This document shows, piece by piece, positions 51,416-60,498 of a stretch of 60,526 nt of DNA. The notes beneath the pieces were generated by a model, which did no database searches, was not told the DNA's origin, and saw nothing but the letters and a program-made list of their open reading frames with translations. This DNA comes from JBOICV01 sp050740255 (GTDB lineage: Bacteria > Pseudomonadota > Gammaproteobacteria > Nevskiales > JBOICV01), in contig JBOICV010000117.1 of NCBI GenBank assembly GCA_050740255.1, forward strand, positions 1-60,526. Direction: 5' to 3'. The stretch's first letter is position 1; each line of letters opens with the position of its first letter. The position numbers and the translations under genes were made by a program.

Positions 51416-53272
51416 ATGCGATTCGACGAAAGATCCAGCGCGCAGCCGGAAACGGCGCAGACGGAATCCGCCGCTGCATCGCGGATCAGCTATGTACTCA
51501 CGCCAGCCGATCTCCATGCGCATATCTATCGGGTGCAGTTGCGAGTAGAACTGCCGGATCGCGCCGGTCAGCTCCTCAGCCTACCGGCCTGGACACCGGG
51601 TAGCTATCTCATCCGGGATCATGCGCGTCACATAGTCGCGTTGACCGCAAATTGCAACGGTGTACCGGTCGCGGTGCAAAAGCTCGACAAGCAGCGTTGG
51701 CGCTGCGCGCCGTGTCAGGGCGCGCTCACGGTCGAATACGAGGTTTACGCCTTTGATGAATCCGTGCGCGCGGCGTATCTGGATGCGGCTCAGGGATTTT
51801 TCGACGGCGCGGCGCTGTGGCTGCGCGTGCATGGCCAGGAAGAACAGCCGCATGAGCTTGAATTGCGCAAGCCGGAACATGCGAGCTGGCAATTGGCCAC
51901 CAGCTTGTCCGCCCGCGAGCGGGGCGGCGACGGTTTCGGACATTACCGGGCCGACAGCTATACCGAGCTGATTGATCACCCGGCCTTGATGGGCGAGCTC
52001 ACCCGCATTCCTTTCGAGGCGCAGGGCGTGCCGCACGAAATCGTGTTCTCGGGCCGTCAGCAAGTGGATGCGGCGCGACTGGCACAGGACCTGAGCAAGA
52101 TTTGCAGCGAGCACATTCAGTTGTTCGGTGTACCGGCACCGATGCAGCATTATTTGTTTCTCACCCGCGTGATGCACAAAGGCTATGGCGGTCTCGAGCA
52201 TCGCAACTGCTCGAGTCTTGTTTGCGCCCGGGGCGATTTGCCGCAGGCCTCGCAGCCGGCGATGTCTGCCGCTTACCGCAGTTTCCTTGGGCTAGCGAGC
52301 CACGAGTATTTCCATCTGTGGAACGTCAAGCGCATCCAGCCGCCCGCATTCAAAGACAGCGATCTGACCCAGGAGGCCTATACCCGCGACTTATGGGCCT
52401 ACGAAGGCATTACTTCCTACTACGACGACCTGGCGTTGGTGCGCTCCAGCGTCATCAGTGCGCCGGAGTATCTGGATTTGCTGGCACAAACCGTAACGCG
52501 CCTGTGGCGCACGCCGGGCCGCGCGCGGCAGACACTGGCTGAAGCAAGCTTCGACGCCTGGATCAAGTTTTACCGGGCGGATGAGAACACCGCCAACAGT
52601 CAGATCAGCTACTACAACAAGGGCGCCTTGGCCGCGCTTTGCCTCGATATGAAATTGCGCCTGTTGACCCATAGCGCATGCAGCCTGGACGATGTCATGC
52701 GCGCGCTCTGGCAGCGCTATGGTCTGATTGATCAGCCCGCCCCCGAAGGCATGGTCGAAAATATTGCGGCGGAACTTTGCCGCACTGATTTGAAGGCGTT
52801 TTTCGATGAGCTGCTGCGCAGCACTGCTGACCCGCCACTGCAGGAACTGTTGCAGCAGTTCGGTGTGGACTGCCGTTTGCGCATTGCCCAGAGCGAGAGC
52901 GACGCGGGCGGACGCGTGCCCGAGTCGAAATCAGCCGTGCAAGTGGAACTCGGACTGCGCCTGGCCAACGAACGTGGACGCAGCATCATCACGCAGGTGC
53001 TCGCGGGCGGCCCGGCGCAGATCGCGGGGCTGCATCCGGGCGACGAGTTGCTGGCGCTCGATGGCTTGCGCTGTGAGTCAGTTGATCTGACGCCGCGGCT
53101 GCTGGGACGACAGGCGGGTGAAAAACTGCAGTTGCAGGTTTTTCGCCGTGACGAATTACAGAGTTTTACGCTTACGCTTGCGCCCAAAGCGCTGGATACC
53201 TGGGTGCTGACGCTGACTGCGAACCCATCGCCAGAAATTTTGACGCGCCGTCAGAACTGGCTGGGGAATTAA
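51416..53272 (+). CDS. M61 family metallopeptidase with PDZ domain
   Basis: A 618-residue aminopeptidase of the M61 (glycyl aminopeptidase) type. The zinc motif is HEYFH (296-300) in LASHEYFHLWNVKRIQP; a Glu follows in YEGITSYYDDL. YGGLEH at 257-262 is the family GxxEH region. The C-terminal part (about 505-590) is a PDZ domain (ITQVLAGGPAQIAGLHPGDE). No signal peptide is visible, so it is probably cytoplasmic. It removes N-terminal residues from peptides. Confidence 0.92.
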   Translation: MRFDERSSAQPETAQTESAAASRISYVLTPADLHAHIYRVQLRVELPDRAGQLLSLPAWTPGSYLIRDHARHIVALTANCNGVPVAVQKLDKQRWRCAPCQGALTVEYEVYAFDESVRAAYLDAAQGFFDGAALWLRVHGQEEQPHELELRKPEHASWQLATSLSARERGGDGFGHYRADSYTELIDHPALMGELTRIPFEAQGVPHEIVFSGRQQVDAARLAQDLSKICSEHIQLFGVPAPMQHYLFLTRVMHKGYGGLEHRNCSSLVCARGDLPQASQPAMSAAYRSFLGLASHEYFHLWNVKRIQPPAFKDSDLTQEAYTRDLWAYEGITSYYDDLALVRSSVISAPEYLDLLAQTVTRLWRTPGRARQTLAEASFDAWIKFYRADENTANSQISYYNKGALAALCLDMKLRLLTHSACSLDDVMRALWQRYGLIDQPAPEGMVENIAAELCRTDLKAFFDELLRSTADPPLQELLQQFGVDCRLRIAQSESDAGGRVPESKSAVQVELGLRLANERGRSIITQVLAGGPAQIAGLHPGDELLALDGLRCESVDLTPRLLGRQAGEKLQLQVFRRDELQSFTLTLAPKALDTWVLTLTANPSPEILTRRQNWLGN

Positions 53273-53324
53273 AATTCATAAGTATCGCGTCAGTCTTACT
53301 ACAGGATAGATTCCCCGCCTGGCT

Positions 53325-53960
53325 ATGCTGGACCTCCTCTGCAAAATTGCCATCGCCTACCTGCTCGGCTCGCTGATGGGCGGATCAATCGTCGGCAGGT
53401 TCCGCGGCGGCGTGGATATCCGCGCACTCGGCAGCGGCAACCTCGGTGCGACCAATGCCTGGCGCACGCAGGGTCCGATCTTCGGGCTGCTGGTTTTTAT
53501 CATAGACGTCGGCAAGGGAGTACTGGCGACACTGGCGCTGCCCCGATTTGCCTTACCCGGTTTGGCGCAGGACGAGGCCTTGGCGGTCTGGACCCCTTAT
53601 CTCTGTGGTTTGGCGGTGATGATCGGGCATGTTTATCCCGTGTTCTTCGGTTTTCGCGGCGGCAAGGGTGTGGCGACGCTTATCGGCGTGTGGGCTTGCC
53701 TCCTGCCTCAGAGCCTGCCCTACGCCCTGATCGTCTGGGCTCTGCTGCTGGTGCTGACCGGTTTTGTCAGTGTCGCCAGTCTGGGCGCGGGACTTGCGAT
53801 CAGCGTCGCCGCGGCGCTGCAACAAGCACCGGGGGTAGCCATAGTATTCGCAGCCGCGACGGCGGTTCTGCTGTTCTACACCCATCGCGCCAATCTCACG
53901 CAGTTACGCGACGGCAGGGAACGCCGCTTTCGCAAAGTGATGCTGTTCAAACGTAGCTAG
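53325..53960 (+). CDS. plsY: Glycerol-3-phosphate acyltransferase PlsY
   Basis: A 211-residue membrane protein of normal PlsY length. It has five membrane helices and the loops GSLMGGSIVGRFRGGVDIRA, LGSGNLGATNAWRTQG and VFFGFRGGKGVATLIGV, the PlsY active-site motifs. It transfers acyl from acyl-phosphate to glycerol-3-phosphate, the first step of phospholipid synthesis. It lies just before birA, a conserved gammaproteobacterial neighbourhood of housekeeping genes. Confidence 0.94.
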   Translation: MLDLLCKIAIAYLLGSLMGGSIVGRFRGGVDIRALGSGNLGATNAWRTQGPIFGLLVFIIDVGKGVLATLALPRFALPGLAQDEALAVWTPYLCGLAVMIGHVYPVFFGFRGGKGVATLIGVWACLLPQSLPYALIVWALLLVLTGFVSVASLGAGLAISVAAALQQAPGVAIVFAAATAVLLFYTHRANLTQLRDGRERRFRKVMLFKRS

Positions 53961-53973
53961 GTCAACAGACCCA

Positions 53974-54960
53974 GTGCCAAGAAAACACCCGCCACCGATT
54001 GAGCTTATCCGCAGTCTGGCGGATGGGAAGTGGCATTCCGGCGAGACACTGGCCGGTGTGCTCGGCGTCAGCCGCACCGCCGTATGGAAACGGCTGCGCG
54101 AACTGGAGACGCTGGGCTTGGAGCTGCACAAGCTCACCGGGCGTGGCTACCGCCTGGCGCGGCCGCTCGAGCTGCTCGATAAGGACGCTATCGCGCGCGC
54201 GATCGCGCCCGCGCGCAAGGCGCGACTGGATGGAATGGAGGTGCTGGCGCTCACCGATTCCACCAACCGCGTGCTGATGGAAAACCGCCTCGAACGCGCG
54301 CTGTGCTTTGCCGAGTATCAAAGTGCCGGCCGTGGCCGCCGGGGACGAAGCTGGGTTTCACCGTTCGGAGCAAACCTGTACTTTTCCGCCGCCTGGAGTT
54401 TTTCCAGCGCGCCGGCGGCGCTCGCGGGCTTGAGTCTCGCGGTCGGCGTCGGCCTTGCGCGCGTGCTGCGCGAACTTGGCATCGCTGAGCTCGGTTTGAA
54501 GTGGCCCAACGACTTGTACTGGCGTGAGAAAAAACTCGGCGGCATTCTGATCGAGCATGCGGGCGAGGCGGGCGGACCCTGGCGTGTGGTGGCTGGCGTA
54601 GGTATTAACTTTGCGATGTCGGAGCAACAGGCGAAGAGTGTCGACCAACCCTGGACCAGCCTTGCTGAGGCTTGCGCTGCGCCGCGGCTGACAATGCCCG
54701 GCCGCAACCACTTGGCAGGGCAGTGTGCCGATGCGTTACTCGCGGTGCTTGAGCGCTTCGGCGCTGAAGGCCTGGAACCGTTTCGCAAAACCTGGAGCGA
54801 ATTTGATATTGCACACAACCGGGTGGTGCGGATCGAAGATGGCGGTCGTTGGCGCGAGGGCCGGGCCTGCGGCATTGATACGGACGGCGCGCTGCTCCTG
54901 CAAATCGGCAGTAACCAGCAACGTTTCGTATCCGGCGAAGTGAGTCTGCGGCTCGAATGA
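53974..54960 (+). CDS. birA: Bifunctional biotin ligase / biotin operon repressor BirA
   Basis: A 328-residue protein starting at GTG 53974. The N-terminal HTH (about 12-60: WHSGETLAGVLGVSRTAVWK) makes it the repressor type. The ligase domain has AGRGRRGR (118-125, biotinyl-AMP loop) and KWPNDLYWREKKLGGI (about 177-192). It attaches biotin to acetyl-CoA carboxylase and represses biotin genes. Its stop overlaps the coaX start by 4 bp. Confidence 0.95.
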   Translation: MPRKHPPPIELIRSLADGKWHSGETLAGVLGVSRTAVWKRLRELETLGLELHKLTGRGYRLARPLELLDKDAIARAIAPARKARLDGMEVLALTDSTNRVLMENRLERALCFAEYQSAGRGRRGRSWVSPFGANLYFSAAWSFSSAPAALAGLSLAVGVGLARVLRELGIAELGLKWPNDLYWREKKLGGILIEHAGEAGGPWRVVAGVGINFAMSEQQAKSVDQPWTSLAEACAAPRLTMPGRNHLAGQCADALLAVLERFGAEGLEPFRKTWSEFDIAHNRVVRIEDGGRWREGRACGIDTDGALLLQIGSNQQRFVSGEVSLRLE

Positions 54961-55712
54961 AGCTGTTATTCGACATCGGCAACACGCGCCTGCGCGCGGC
55001 CTGGAGCTCGGCCGATGGTTTGCGGCCAATCGCGAGCGTCGTTCACGTTGACGCTAAGCTGCCCGAAGTGCTGGCGGCGCTAAAGCTGAGCGAACGGCCG
55101 GCAGAAATCTGGGTAGCTTCAGTCGCCGCAGCGCCGACCGGACAGTCGGTGTTGAACTGGGCGCGGGAAAAATTTGATCTTGCGGCGCATTTGCTCGTCA
55201 GCTCGCGTGAGTGCTGCGGGGTGAAGAACAGCTACGCCGATCCTTCGCGCCTCGGTGTTGACCGCTGGCTGGCGATCATCGCCGCACATCATCGCGCCTT
55301 GTCCAGCGGCGGCGGCCCCGCCTGTGTGGTGAGCGCGGGCACCGCCGTCACCTTCGATATGGTGGACGAAAACGGCCAGCACCTTGGCGGATTGATTGCA
55401 CCAGGCGTCGGCAGTCAGCGCCGCTACCTGCTTGGTGCAACTGGCATGGTGCGACCACAAGCTGAGATCGCTGGCCTGGATTGGCTTGGATCGAGTACCG
55501 AGCAAGCCCTTGCCTACGGCACCGCGCACAGCGTGCTCGGCTTGATCGAACGAGCTTCAAGCGCGGCTGCCCGTAAGCATCCCACCATGCGCTGGCTGAT
55601 TTCGGGCGGCGAAGCTGAATCACTGTTGCCGCACCTCCCGTCCCACTGGGAGCATGCGCCGTTGCTGGTGTTTGAGGGCTTGGCGCGGGTGGCCGCCGGC
55701 GGTTCCAGTTAA
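54957..55712 (+). CDS. coaX: Type III pantothenate kinase
   Basis: A 251-residue kinase of the CoaX (ASKHA fold) type: FDIGNTRLRAAW (5-16, phosphate loop), GVDRW (98-102) and VSAGTAVTFDMVDENGQHLG with GLIAPG. It phosphorylates pantothenate, the first step of CoA synthesis. Coupled to birA by a 4-bp overlap, as in many gammaproteobacteria. A tRNA-Thr gene follows. Confidence 0.94.
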   Translation: MKLLFDIGNTRLRAAWSSADGLRPIASVVHVDAKLPEVLAALKLSERPAEIWVASVAAAPTGQSVLNWAREKFDLAAHLLVSSRECCGVKNSYADPSRLGVDRWLAIIAAHHRALSSGGGPACVVSAGTAVTFDMVDENGQHLGGLIAPGVGSQRRYLLGATGMVRPQAEIAGLDWLGSSTEQALAYGTAHSVLGLIERASSAAARKHPTMRWLISGGEAESLLPHLPSHWEHAPLLVFEGLARVAAGGSS

Positions 55713-55729
55713 AATCCGCTCCCGCCAGT

Positions 55730-55805
<76 letters not shown>

Positions 55806-55819
55806 TAAATCAAAGGCAA

Positions 55820-57238
55820 ATGAATACGGTCACCAAGCTTCGCCCGGATGTGCCGATGCCGGGCGCTTGCTGGGCTTCGCTCGGCTATGGCTGGATTCTC
55901 GATTTCAACGCGCGCGGCTATACGCTATACCACCACAGCCGGATCAACCTGCTGGCGGCAGAGCAGGGCACGCCCGAGGACTTCCGCGCTGCCTACGATA
56001 TCTGCGAAAGTAGCGGCGAGTGCCTGAGCCTGCGGCAGGCGGGCGACATCACGCGTTACGATTTTTCGCGCATCGAGCGCCTGCCGGAGCTGCCGGTGAT
56101 TGCCCATCCCGGTGCGCTGACCGATGTGCTGGTGAATTTCGACACGCTGTGGCAGCAGTTCGATGAGCACTACGCTTTTTCTGAGCTGCATGGGGTGGAT
56201 TGGCAGGAAGTCTACCGGCGCCAGCGTCCGCGCCTGACGGCGTCCAGCACCAGCGACGAACTGCTGCAAGTCTTTAGCGACATGCTGCTTCCCTTGAACG
56301 ATGGCCATGTCAGCCTGTCGGCTGGAGAGCGGGCGATCCACCGGCTCGGCTCCATGCCATTGCGCCGCGCGATGCAAGAGGCGTTTTGCGCACAGCAGAT
56401 CCGCATCAGCCTGCGCAGCACGGTGGATGCGATCGCGCAACGCCATGCGGAAGTATTTCTGGCGCCGTTTGCGGCGACGCGCTCGCCGCTGAAGACCGCG
56501 TGCAACGGCATTCTGTCTTGGTGCCGCTTGCAGCCGGATATCGGCTATCTGAGCGTACTGCGGCTGTTCGGCTTCGCCGACACCGCAGCGGCGCGCCAGG
56601 CCGACGATTTGCCGCACACGCGGCGTGAGGTCGCACAGTTCCTGCGCGATGACCTGGCCGCGCTGGAACCGGCGCTGGACGTGATCTTCGGCGAACTGGC
56701 CGGTTGCCGCGCGCTGGTGCTGGATCTGCGCATCAACGGCGGTGGCTTCGATCGCGCCGGCATGGCCATCGCCAATCGTTTTGCCGACCGCAGGTGGCTG
56801 GCATTCAGCAAGCGGGCCAGGCAGGGCGCGGGATTCACTGCGGAGCAGCGCTTCGAAGTGAGCCCGCAGCGCGGGCCGGGCTTCAGCGGCGCCGTGTATG
56901 TGCTGATCTCGCCGCTATGCGTGAGCGCCGGAGAGATTCTCACCCTGTGCCTGCGCGCGCTACCGCAGGTGCGCATCGTCGGGCAGAACACCGCCGGCAT
57001 GCTGTCGGACAATCTTAACAAGCCGCTGCCCAATGGCTGGGAGTTGAGTCTGTCCAACGAGGTTTACACTGCATCGGATGGGCAAGTGTTCGAATCCTGT
57101 GGTATCGCGCCCGATGTTCCTATGCAGGTGCTCGACGCCGAGCGCTTCGTCCCGACGCTGCAGGAGTCGCTGCGGCGCACGGTGGTGATGATCGCGGACG
57201 GCGGTGCGCCGCTGCCCGCGCGGCATGCCGGCGCCTGA
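55820..57238 (+). CDS. S41 family peptidase-like protein
   Basis: A 472-residue protein starting at ATG 55820, 15 bp after the tRNA. The S41 (C-terminal processing peptidase) fold shows in DIGYLSVLRLFGFADT, ALVLDLRINGGGFDRAG, and SPLCVSAGEILTLCL (nucleophile Ser in VSAGE); VGQNTAGMLSDNLNKPLPNG is the usual late motif. No signal peptide is visible, unusual for this family. Its role is unknown; peptide or protein cleavage is expected. Confidence 0.8.
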   Translation: MNTVTKLRPDVPMPGACWASLGYGWILDFNARGYTLYHHSRINLLAAEQGTPEDFRAAYDICESSGECLSLRQAGDITRYDFSRIERLPELPVIAHPGALTDVLVNFDTLWQQFDEHYAFSELHGVDWQEVYRRQRPRLTASSTSDELLQVFSDMLLPLNDGHVSLSAGERAIHRLGSMPLRRAMQEAFCAQQIRISLRSTVDAIAQRHAEVFLAPFAATRSPLKTACNGILSWCRLQPDIGYLSVLRLFGFADTAAARQADDLPHTRREVAQFLRDDLAALEPALDVIFGELAGCRALVLDLRINGGGFDRAGMAIANRFADRRWLAFSKRARQGAGFTAEQRFEVSPQRGPGFSGAVYVLISPLCVSAGEILTLCLRALPQVRIVGQNTAGMLSDNLNKPLPNGWELSLSNEVYTASDGQVFESCGIAPDVPMQVLDAERFVPTLQESLRRTVVMIADGGAPLPARHAGA

Positions 57239-57256
57239 GACATACGCTAAGACAAC

Positions 57257-58603
57257 ATGAATAAGTACGACCTCACCGAGCTTACCGAACTGGCCCGGCG
57301 CCACATCGCGCACCTGATGCACGGCTATACCAACCTCGCGCAGCACGAGCGCAGCGGGCCGAGGATCATCACGCGCGGCAAGGGCATCTATATTTACGAC
57401 GAGCAGGGCCGCGAATACATCGAAGCCGCCGCCGGCATGTGGTGCGCGAGCTTCGGCTTCAGCGAGCCCGAGCTGGTGGAAGCGGCGGTGCGGCAACTCC
57501 GCGAGCTGCCCTACTACCACACGCTGACCTCGCGTTCGGTGACGCCGGCGATCGAGCTGGCCGAGCGCCTGTCGCAACTGGTGCCGATAGCCGACAACCG
57601 CATTTATCTCGCGCTGTCCGGCTCCGAGGCCAACGATTTCCTGATCAAGTTCCTGTGGTACTACCACAACGCCATCGGTCAGCCGAAGAAGAAGAAAGTC
57701 ATCGCCCGCATCAATGGCTACCACGGCGCCACTATTGTCTCGTCGAGCCTGACCGGCATCGCCAAAAATCACACTGCTTTCGATCTGCCGTTGCCGGGCT
57801 TCCTGCACACGCACGATCCGCACTACAGCCGCGGCAAGCTGGCGGGCGAAACCGAGGCGGGCTTCGTGGATCGCATCCTAGGCGATCTGGAGCGCATGAT
57901 TGCCGCGGAAGGCCCGGAGACGGTGATGGCTTTCATGGCCGAACCCGTCGCCGCGGGCGGCGGTGTGGTGGTGCCGCCGGCGGGCTATTTTGAAAAGCTC
58001 CAAGCATTGCTGGCGAAATACGACATCCTGTTTCTCGCCGACGAAATCGTCACCGGCTTCGGCCGCACCGGCAATATGTTCGGCTGCGAAACCTTCGGCA
58101 TCAGTCCTGCGGCCATCACCATGGGCAAGGCGCTCACCGGCGCCTACCAGCCGATGGCGGCCATCGCCTTGCGCGGCGACATCTACCAGGTGCTGGCCCA
58201 GGCCAGCGACCGCATCGGCGCGTTTGCGCATGGCACCACCTACAGCGGTTATCCGGCCGGCGCAGCGGTGGCGGTGCGCGCCCTGCAATTGATAGAGGAG
58301 CGCGATATCGTCGGGCATGTGCGCCGCGTCGCGCCGGTGTTTCTGGCGCGCCTGAAACGGCTCGAGCAGTCTCCGCTGATTCTGGAAACGCGTGGCATCG
58401 GCCTGATGGCGGCGTTTCAACTGCGCGAGGGCACGCTCGACAGCACTGCGTTCAAGGCCCTGGCGGAAGAGGACGGCGTGATTTTGCGTGCGGTGCCGGT
58501 CGGGGCCAGCCTCGCGCTGTCACCGCCGCTGATCATCACCGAAGCGCAGATCCACGAGCTGTTCGATCGGCTCGAATGCACGCTGGCGCGTGCCGAAGCC
58601 TGA
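57257..58603 (+). CDS. Class III aminotransferase (PLP-dependent)
   Basis: A 448-residue omega-type aminotransferase. GIYIYDEQGREYIEAAAGMW opens the fold, FLADEIVTGFGRTGNMFG holds the PLP Asp, and TMGKALTGAYQPMAA carries Lys291 (Schiff base). Typical amino donors and acceptors are omega-amino acids, diamines or pyruvate; the exact one is not visible. It starts 18 bp after the S41 gene. Confidence 0.9.
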   Translation: MNKYDLTELTELARRHIAHLMHGYTNLAQHERSGPRIITRGKGIYIYDEQGREYIEAAAGMWCASFGFSEPELVEAAVRQLRELPYYHTLTSRSVTPAIELAERLSQLVPIADNRIYLALSGSEANDFLIKFLWYYHNAIGQPKKKKVIARINGYHGATIVSSSLTGIAKNHTAFDLPLPGFLHTHDPHYSRGKLAGETEAGFVDRILGDLERMIAAEGPETVMAFMAEPVAAGGGVVVPPAGYFEKLQALLAKYDILFLADEIVTGFGRTGNMFGCETFGISPAAITMGKALTGAYQPMAAIALRGDIYQVLAQASDRIGAFAHGTTYSGYPAGAAVAVRALQLIEERDIVGHVRRVAPVFLARLKRLEQSPLILETRGIGLMAAFQLREGTLDSTAFKALAEEDGVILRAVPVGASLALSPPLIITEAQIHELFDRLECTLARAEA

Positions 58604-58610
58604 GAGGTGG

Positions 58611-58741
58611 TTTTATCGCCTCTCCGTCAGGGAGAGGCCGCGCCGCAAGGCGCGGGTGAGGGCGCTGTCTCTGCGAAGCGCGCGCCGCTGGTGGAGACAG
58701 CGCCCCTCACCCTGACCCTCTCCCAGAGGGAGAGGGTAAAA
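58611..58741. repeat. Complex palindromic repeat element
   Basis: Three inverted repeats in one element: CCTCTCC/GGGAGAGG near the left end, GTGAGGGCGCTGTCTC (58656-58671) with GAGACAGCGCCCCTCAC (58694-58710, one bulge), and CCCTCTCC/GGGAGAGGG near the right end. It lies between the aminotransferase stop and the DUF885 remnant. The CCCTCACCCTGACCCTCTCC phrase is a known dispersed bacterial intergenic repeat. Confidence 0.7.
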
Positions 58742-58942
58742 TTAGTGCGCGTCCTGCGCAATGCGCTCATCAACGATGCGGTCGAGCACCGACAGCGGCA
58801 CCGAGCCCTGGCCGAGCACGGTGTCGTGGAAATCCCGGAGGTCGAAGCGACGGCCAAGCGCGTGCTCCATGCGTTCGCGCGCCTTGAGCATGCTCATCAT
58901 CCCGATCTTGTAGGCGCACACCTGGGCCGGGCGGGCGACGCG
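58742..58942 (-). pseudogene. C-terminal remnant of a DUF885 family gene
   Basis: On the minus strand about 66 codons carry the DUF885 C-terminus: RPAQVCAYKIGMMSMLKARE, then RFDLRDFHDTVLGQGSVPLS and VLDRIVDERIAQ before the stop. DUF885 proteins are usually 550-600 residues, so about 500 N-terminal residues are missing. Homology stops near 58942, only about 40 bp from the truncated homogentisate dioxygenase on the other strand. Confidence 0.78.
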
Positions 58943-58982
58943 GGCCTGGCAAGTCCGCATCAAGCGCCGCAACCGGATTTCA

Positions 58983-59474
58983 ACCGTCACCTATCCCTAT
59001 AATCCGCTGGACGCTGTCGGCTGGCACGGCGCACTGCATCCGGTGCGCATCAATGTGAAAGACCTGCGGCCGCTGATGTCGCACCGCTATCACCTGCCGC
59101 CGTCGGCGCACACCACCTTCGTCGCCAGCCGCTTTGTGGTCTGCACTTTTGCACCGCGCCCCTTCGAGACCGATCCGGGCGCGCTGAAGGTGCCGTTCTT
59201 CCACAACAACGATGACTACGATGAAGTGCTGTTCTACCACGCCGGCGATTTTTTCAGCCGCGACAACATCCACCCCGGCATGATCACGCTGCATCCCTGC
59301 GGCTTCACCCACGGCCCGCATCCCAAGGCGCTCAAGAACCGGCTGACGCCGAAGAAACCGGCGACCGATGAATATGCAGTGATGATTGACGCGCGCGATG
59401 CGCTGGAAATCGGCGCCGCTGCGGCCGCGGTCGAACAGCCGGGTTATCATCAAAGCTGGCAGAAAAAAACCTAA
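58983..59474 (+). pseudogene. hmgA: Homogentisate 1,2-dioxygenase, N-terminally truncated
   Basis: About 163 codons encode the C-terminal part: YPYNPLDAVGWHG, RFVVCTFAPRPFE, HNNDDYDEVLFYHAGDF and ITLHPCGFTHGPHP, all typical of HmgA, with the metal-binding Glu and His region present. Bacterial HmgA is usually 380-440 residues, so about 220-270 N-terminal residues are missing and no proper start is left (only internal GTG codons). The break at about 58980 coincides with the end of the DUF885 fragment, so one event probably cut both. Confidence 0.82.
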
Positions 59475-59478
59475 CTCC

Positions 59479-60498
59479 GTGAAGCTGGCCACACTCAGGG
59501 ACGGCAGCCGCGACGGCCGCTTGTTGGTGGTGTCGCGCGACCTCGAGTCCTGCGCGCTGGCGCCGGACTCGGCGCGCACCCTGCAACTGGCGCTGGATCA
59601 GTGGCCGGACGCGGCGCCGCGTCTGCAGGCGATTGCGGATTCGCTCAACAGCGGCCAGATCGCCGGCACCATGAATTTCAATCCGCGCGACTGCGCAGCG
59701 CCGCTGCCGCGCGCCTATCAATGGGCCGACGGATCGGCCTACGTCAACCACGTCGCGCTGGTGCGCAAGGCGCGCGGCGTCGAAATGCCGGCCAGCTTCT
59801 GGACCGAGCCGCTGATGTATCAGGGCGGCAGCGATGCCTTGCTCGGCCCGCACGATCCCATCCGCGCCGACGCCGCATGGGGCATAGACCTGGAGGCGGA
59901 AGTTGCGGTGATCACCGATGATGTGCCGCTGGGGGTATCGCCAGCGCAGGCGCGCCAGCACATCAAGCTGCTGCTGCTGATGAACGACGTGTCGCTGCGC
60001 GGCCTGATTCCCGACGAGCTGGCCAAGGGCTTCGGCTTCTTCCAGTCCAAACCTTCCAGCGCCTTCTCGCCCTGCGCGGTGACACCCGATGAGCTCGGCA
60101 GCGCCTGGGATGGCGGCAAGCTCCATCTGCCGCTGATTTCCAGGATTAACGGCAAAGTCCTGGGCCAGCCGGATGCCGGCGTGGACATGACCTTCGACTT
60201 CCCGAGCTTGATCGCGCATGCGGCCAAGACCCGCCCCTTGTGCGCGGGTAGCATCATCGGCAGCGGCACGGTCAGCAATCGCGGCGCCGATGGCGACCCG
60301 GGCAAACCGGTCAGCGCAGGCGGCGTGGGTTACTCCTGTCTGGCCGAAATCCGCACGGTGGAAACCCTGCTACAGGGCCAGCCCACGACGCCTTTCCTCC
60401 AGTACGGCGACAGCGTGCGGATTGAAATGCTCGATGCCGAGGGGCGCTCGATCTTCGGCGCGATCGAGCAGGCCGTCGAGTGCTACACCGGCCTATGA
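59479..60498 (+). CDS. fahA: Fumarylacetoacetate hydrolase family protein
   Basis: A 339-residue protein starting at GTG 59479, 4 bp after the hmgA remnant. The FAH metal-binding pattern is present: FWTEPLMYQGGSDALLGP, DLEAEVAVI (Glu pair) and NDVSLRGLIPDE. It would split fumarylacetoacetate to fumarate and acetoacetate, the last step of homogentisate degradation. The gene itself looks intact. Order hmgA-fahA-maiA is usual for this pathway. Confidence 0.88.
   Translation: MKLATLRDGSRDGRLLVVSRDLESCALAPDSARTLQLALDQWPDAAPRLQAIADSLNSGQIAGTMNFNPRDCAAPLPRAYQWADGSAYVNHVALVRKARGVEMPASFWTEPLMYQGGSDALLGPHDPIRADAAWGIDLEAEVAVITDDVPLGVSPAQARQHIKLLLLMNDVSLRGLIPDELAKGFGFFQSKPSSAFSPCAVTPDELGSAWDGGKLHLPLISRINGKVLGQPDAGVDMTFDFPSLIAHAAKTRPLCAGSIIGSGTVSNRGADGDPGKPVSAGGVGYSCLAEIRTVETLLQGQPTTPFLQYGDSVRIEMLDAEGRSIFGAIEQAVECYTGL

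Noticed and set aside
55806..55900. Second tRNA after tRNA-Thr
   Set aside because: No further cloverleaf could be folded; the S41 peptidase starts at 55820.
58607..59002. 131-codon plus-strand frame
   Set aside because: It is made of the palindromic repeat plus the antisense of the DUF885 remnant, with no homology.
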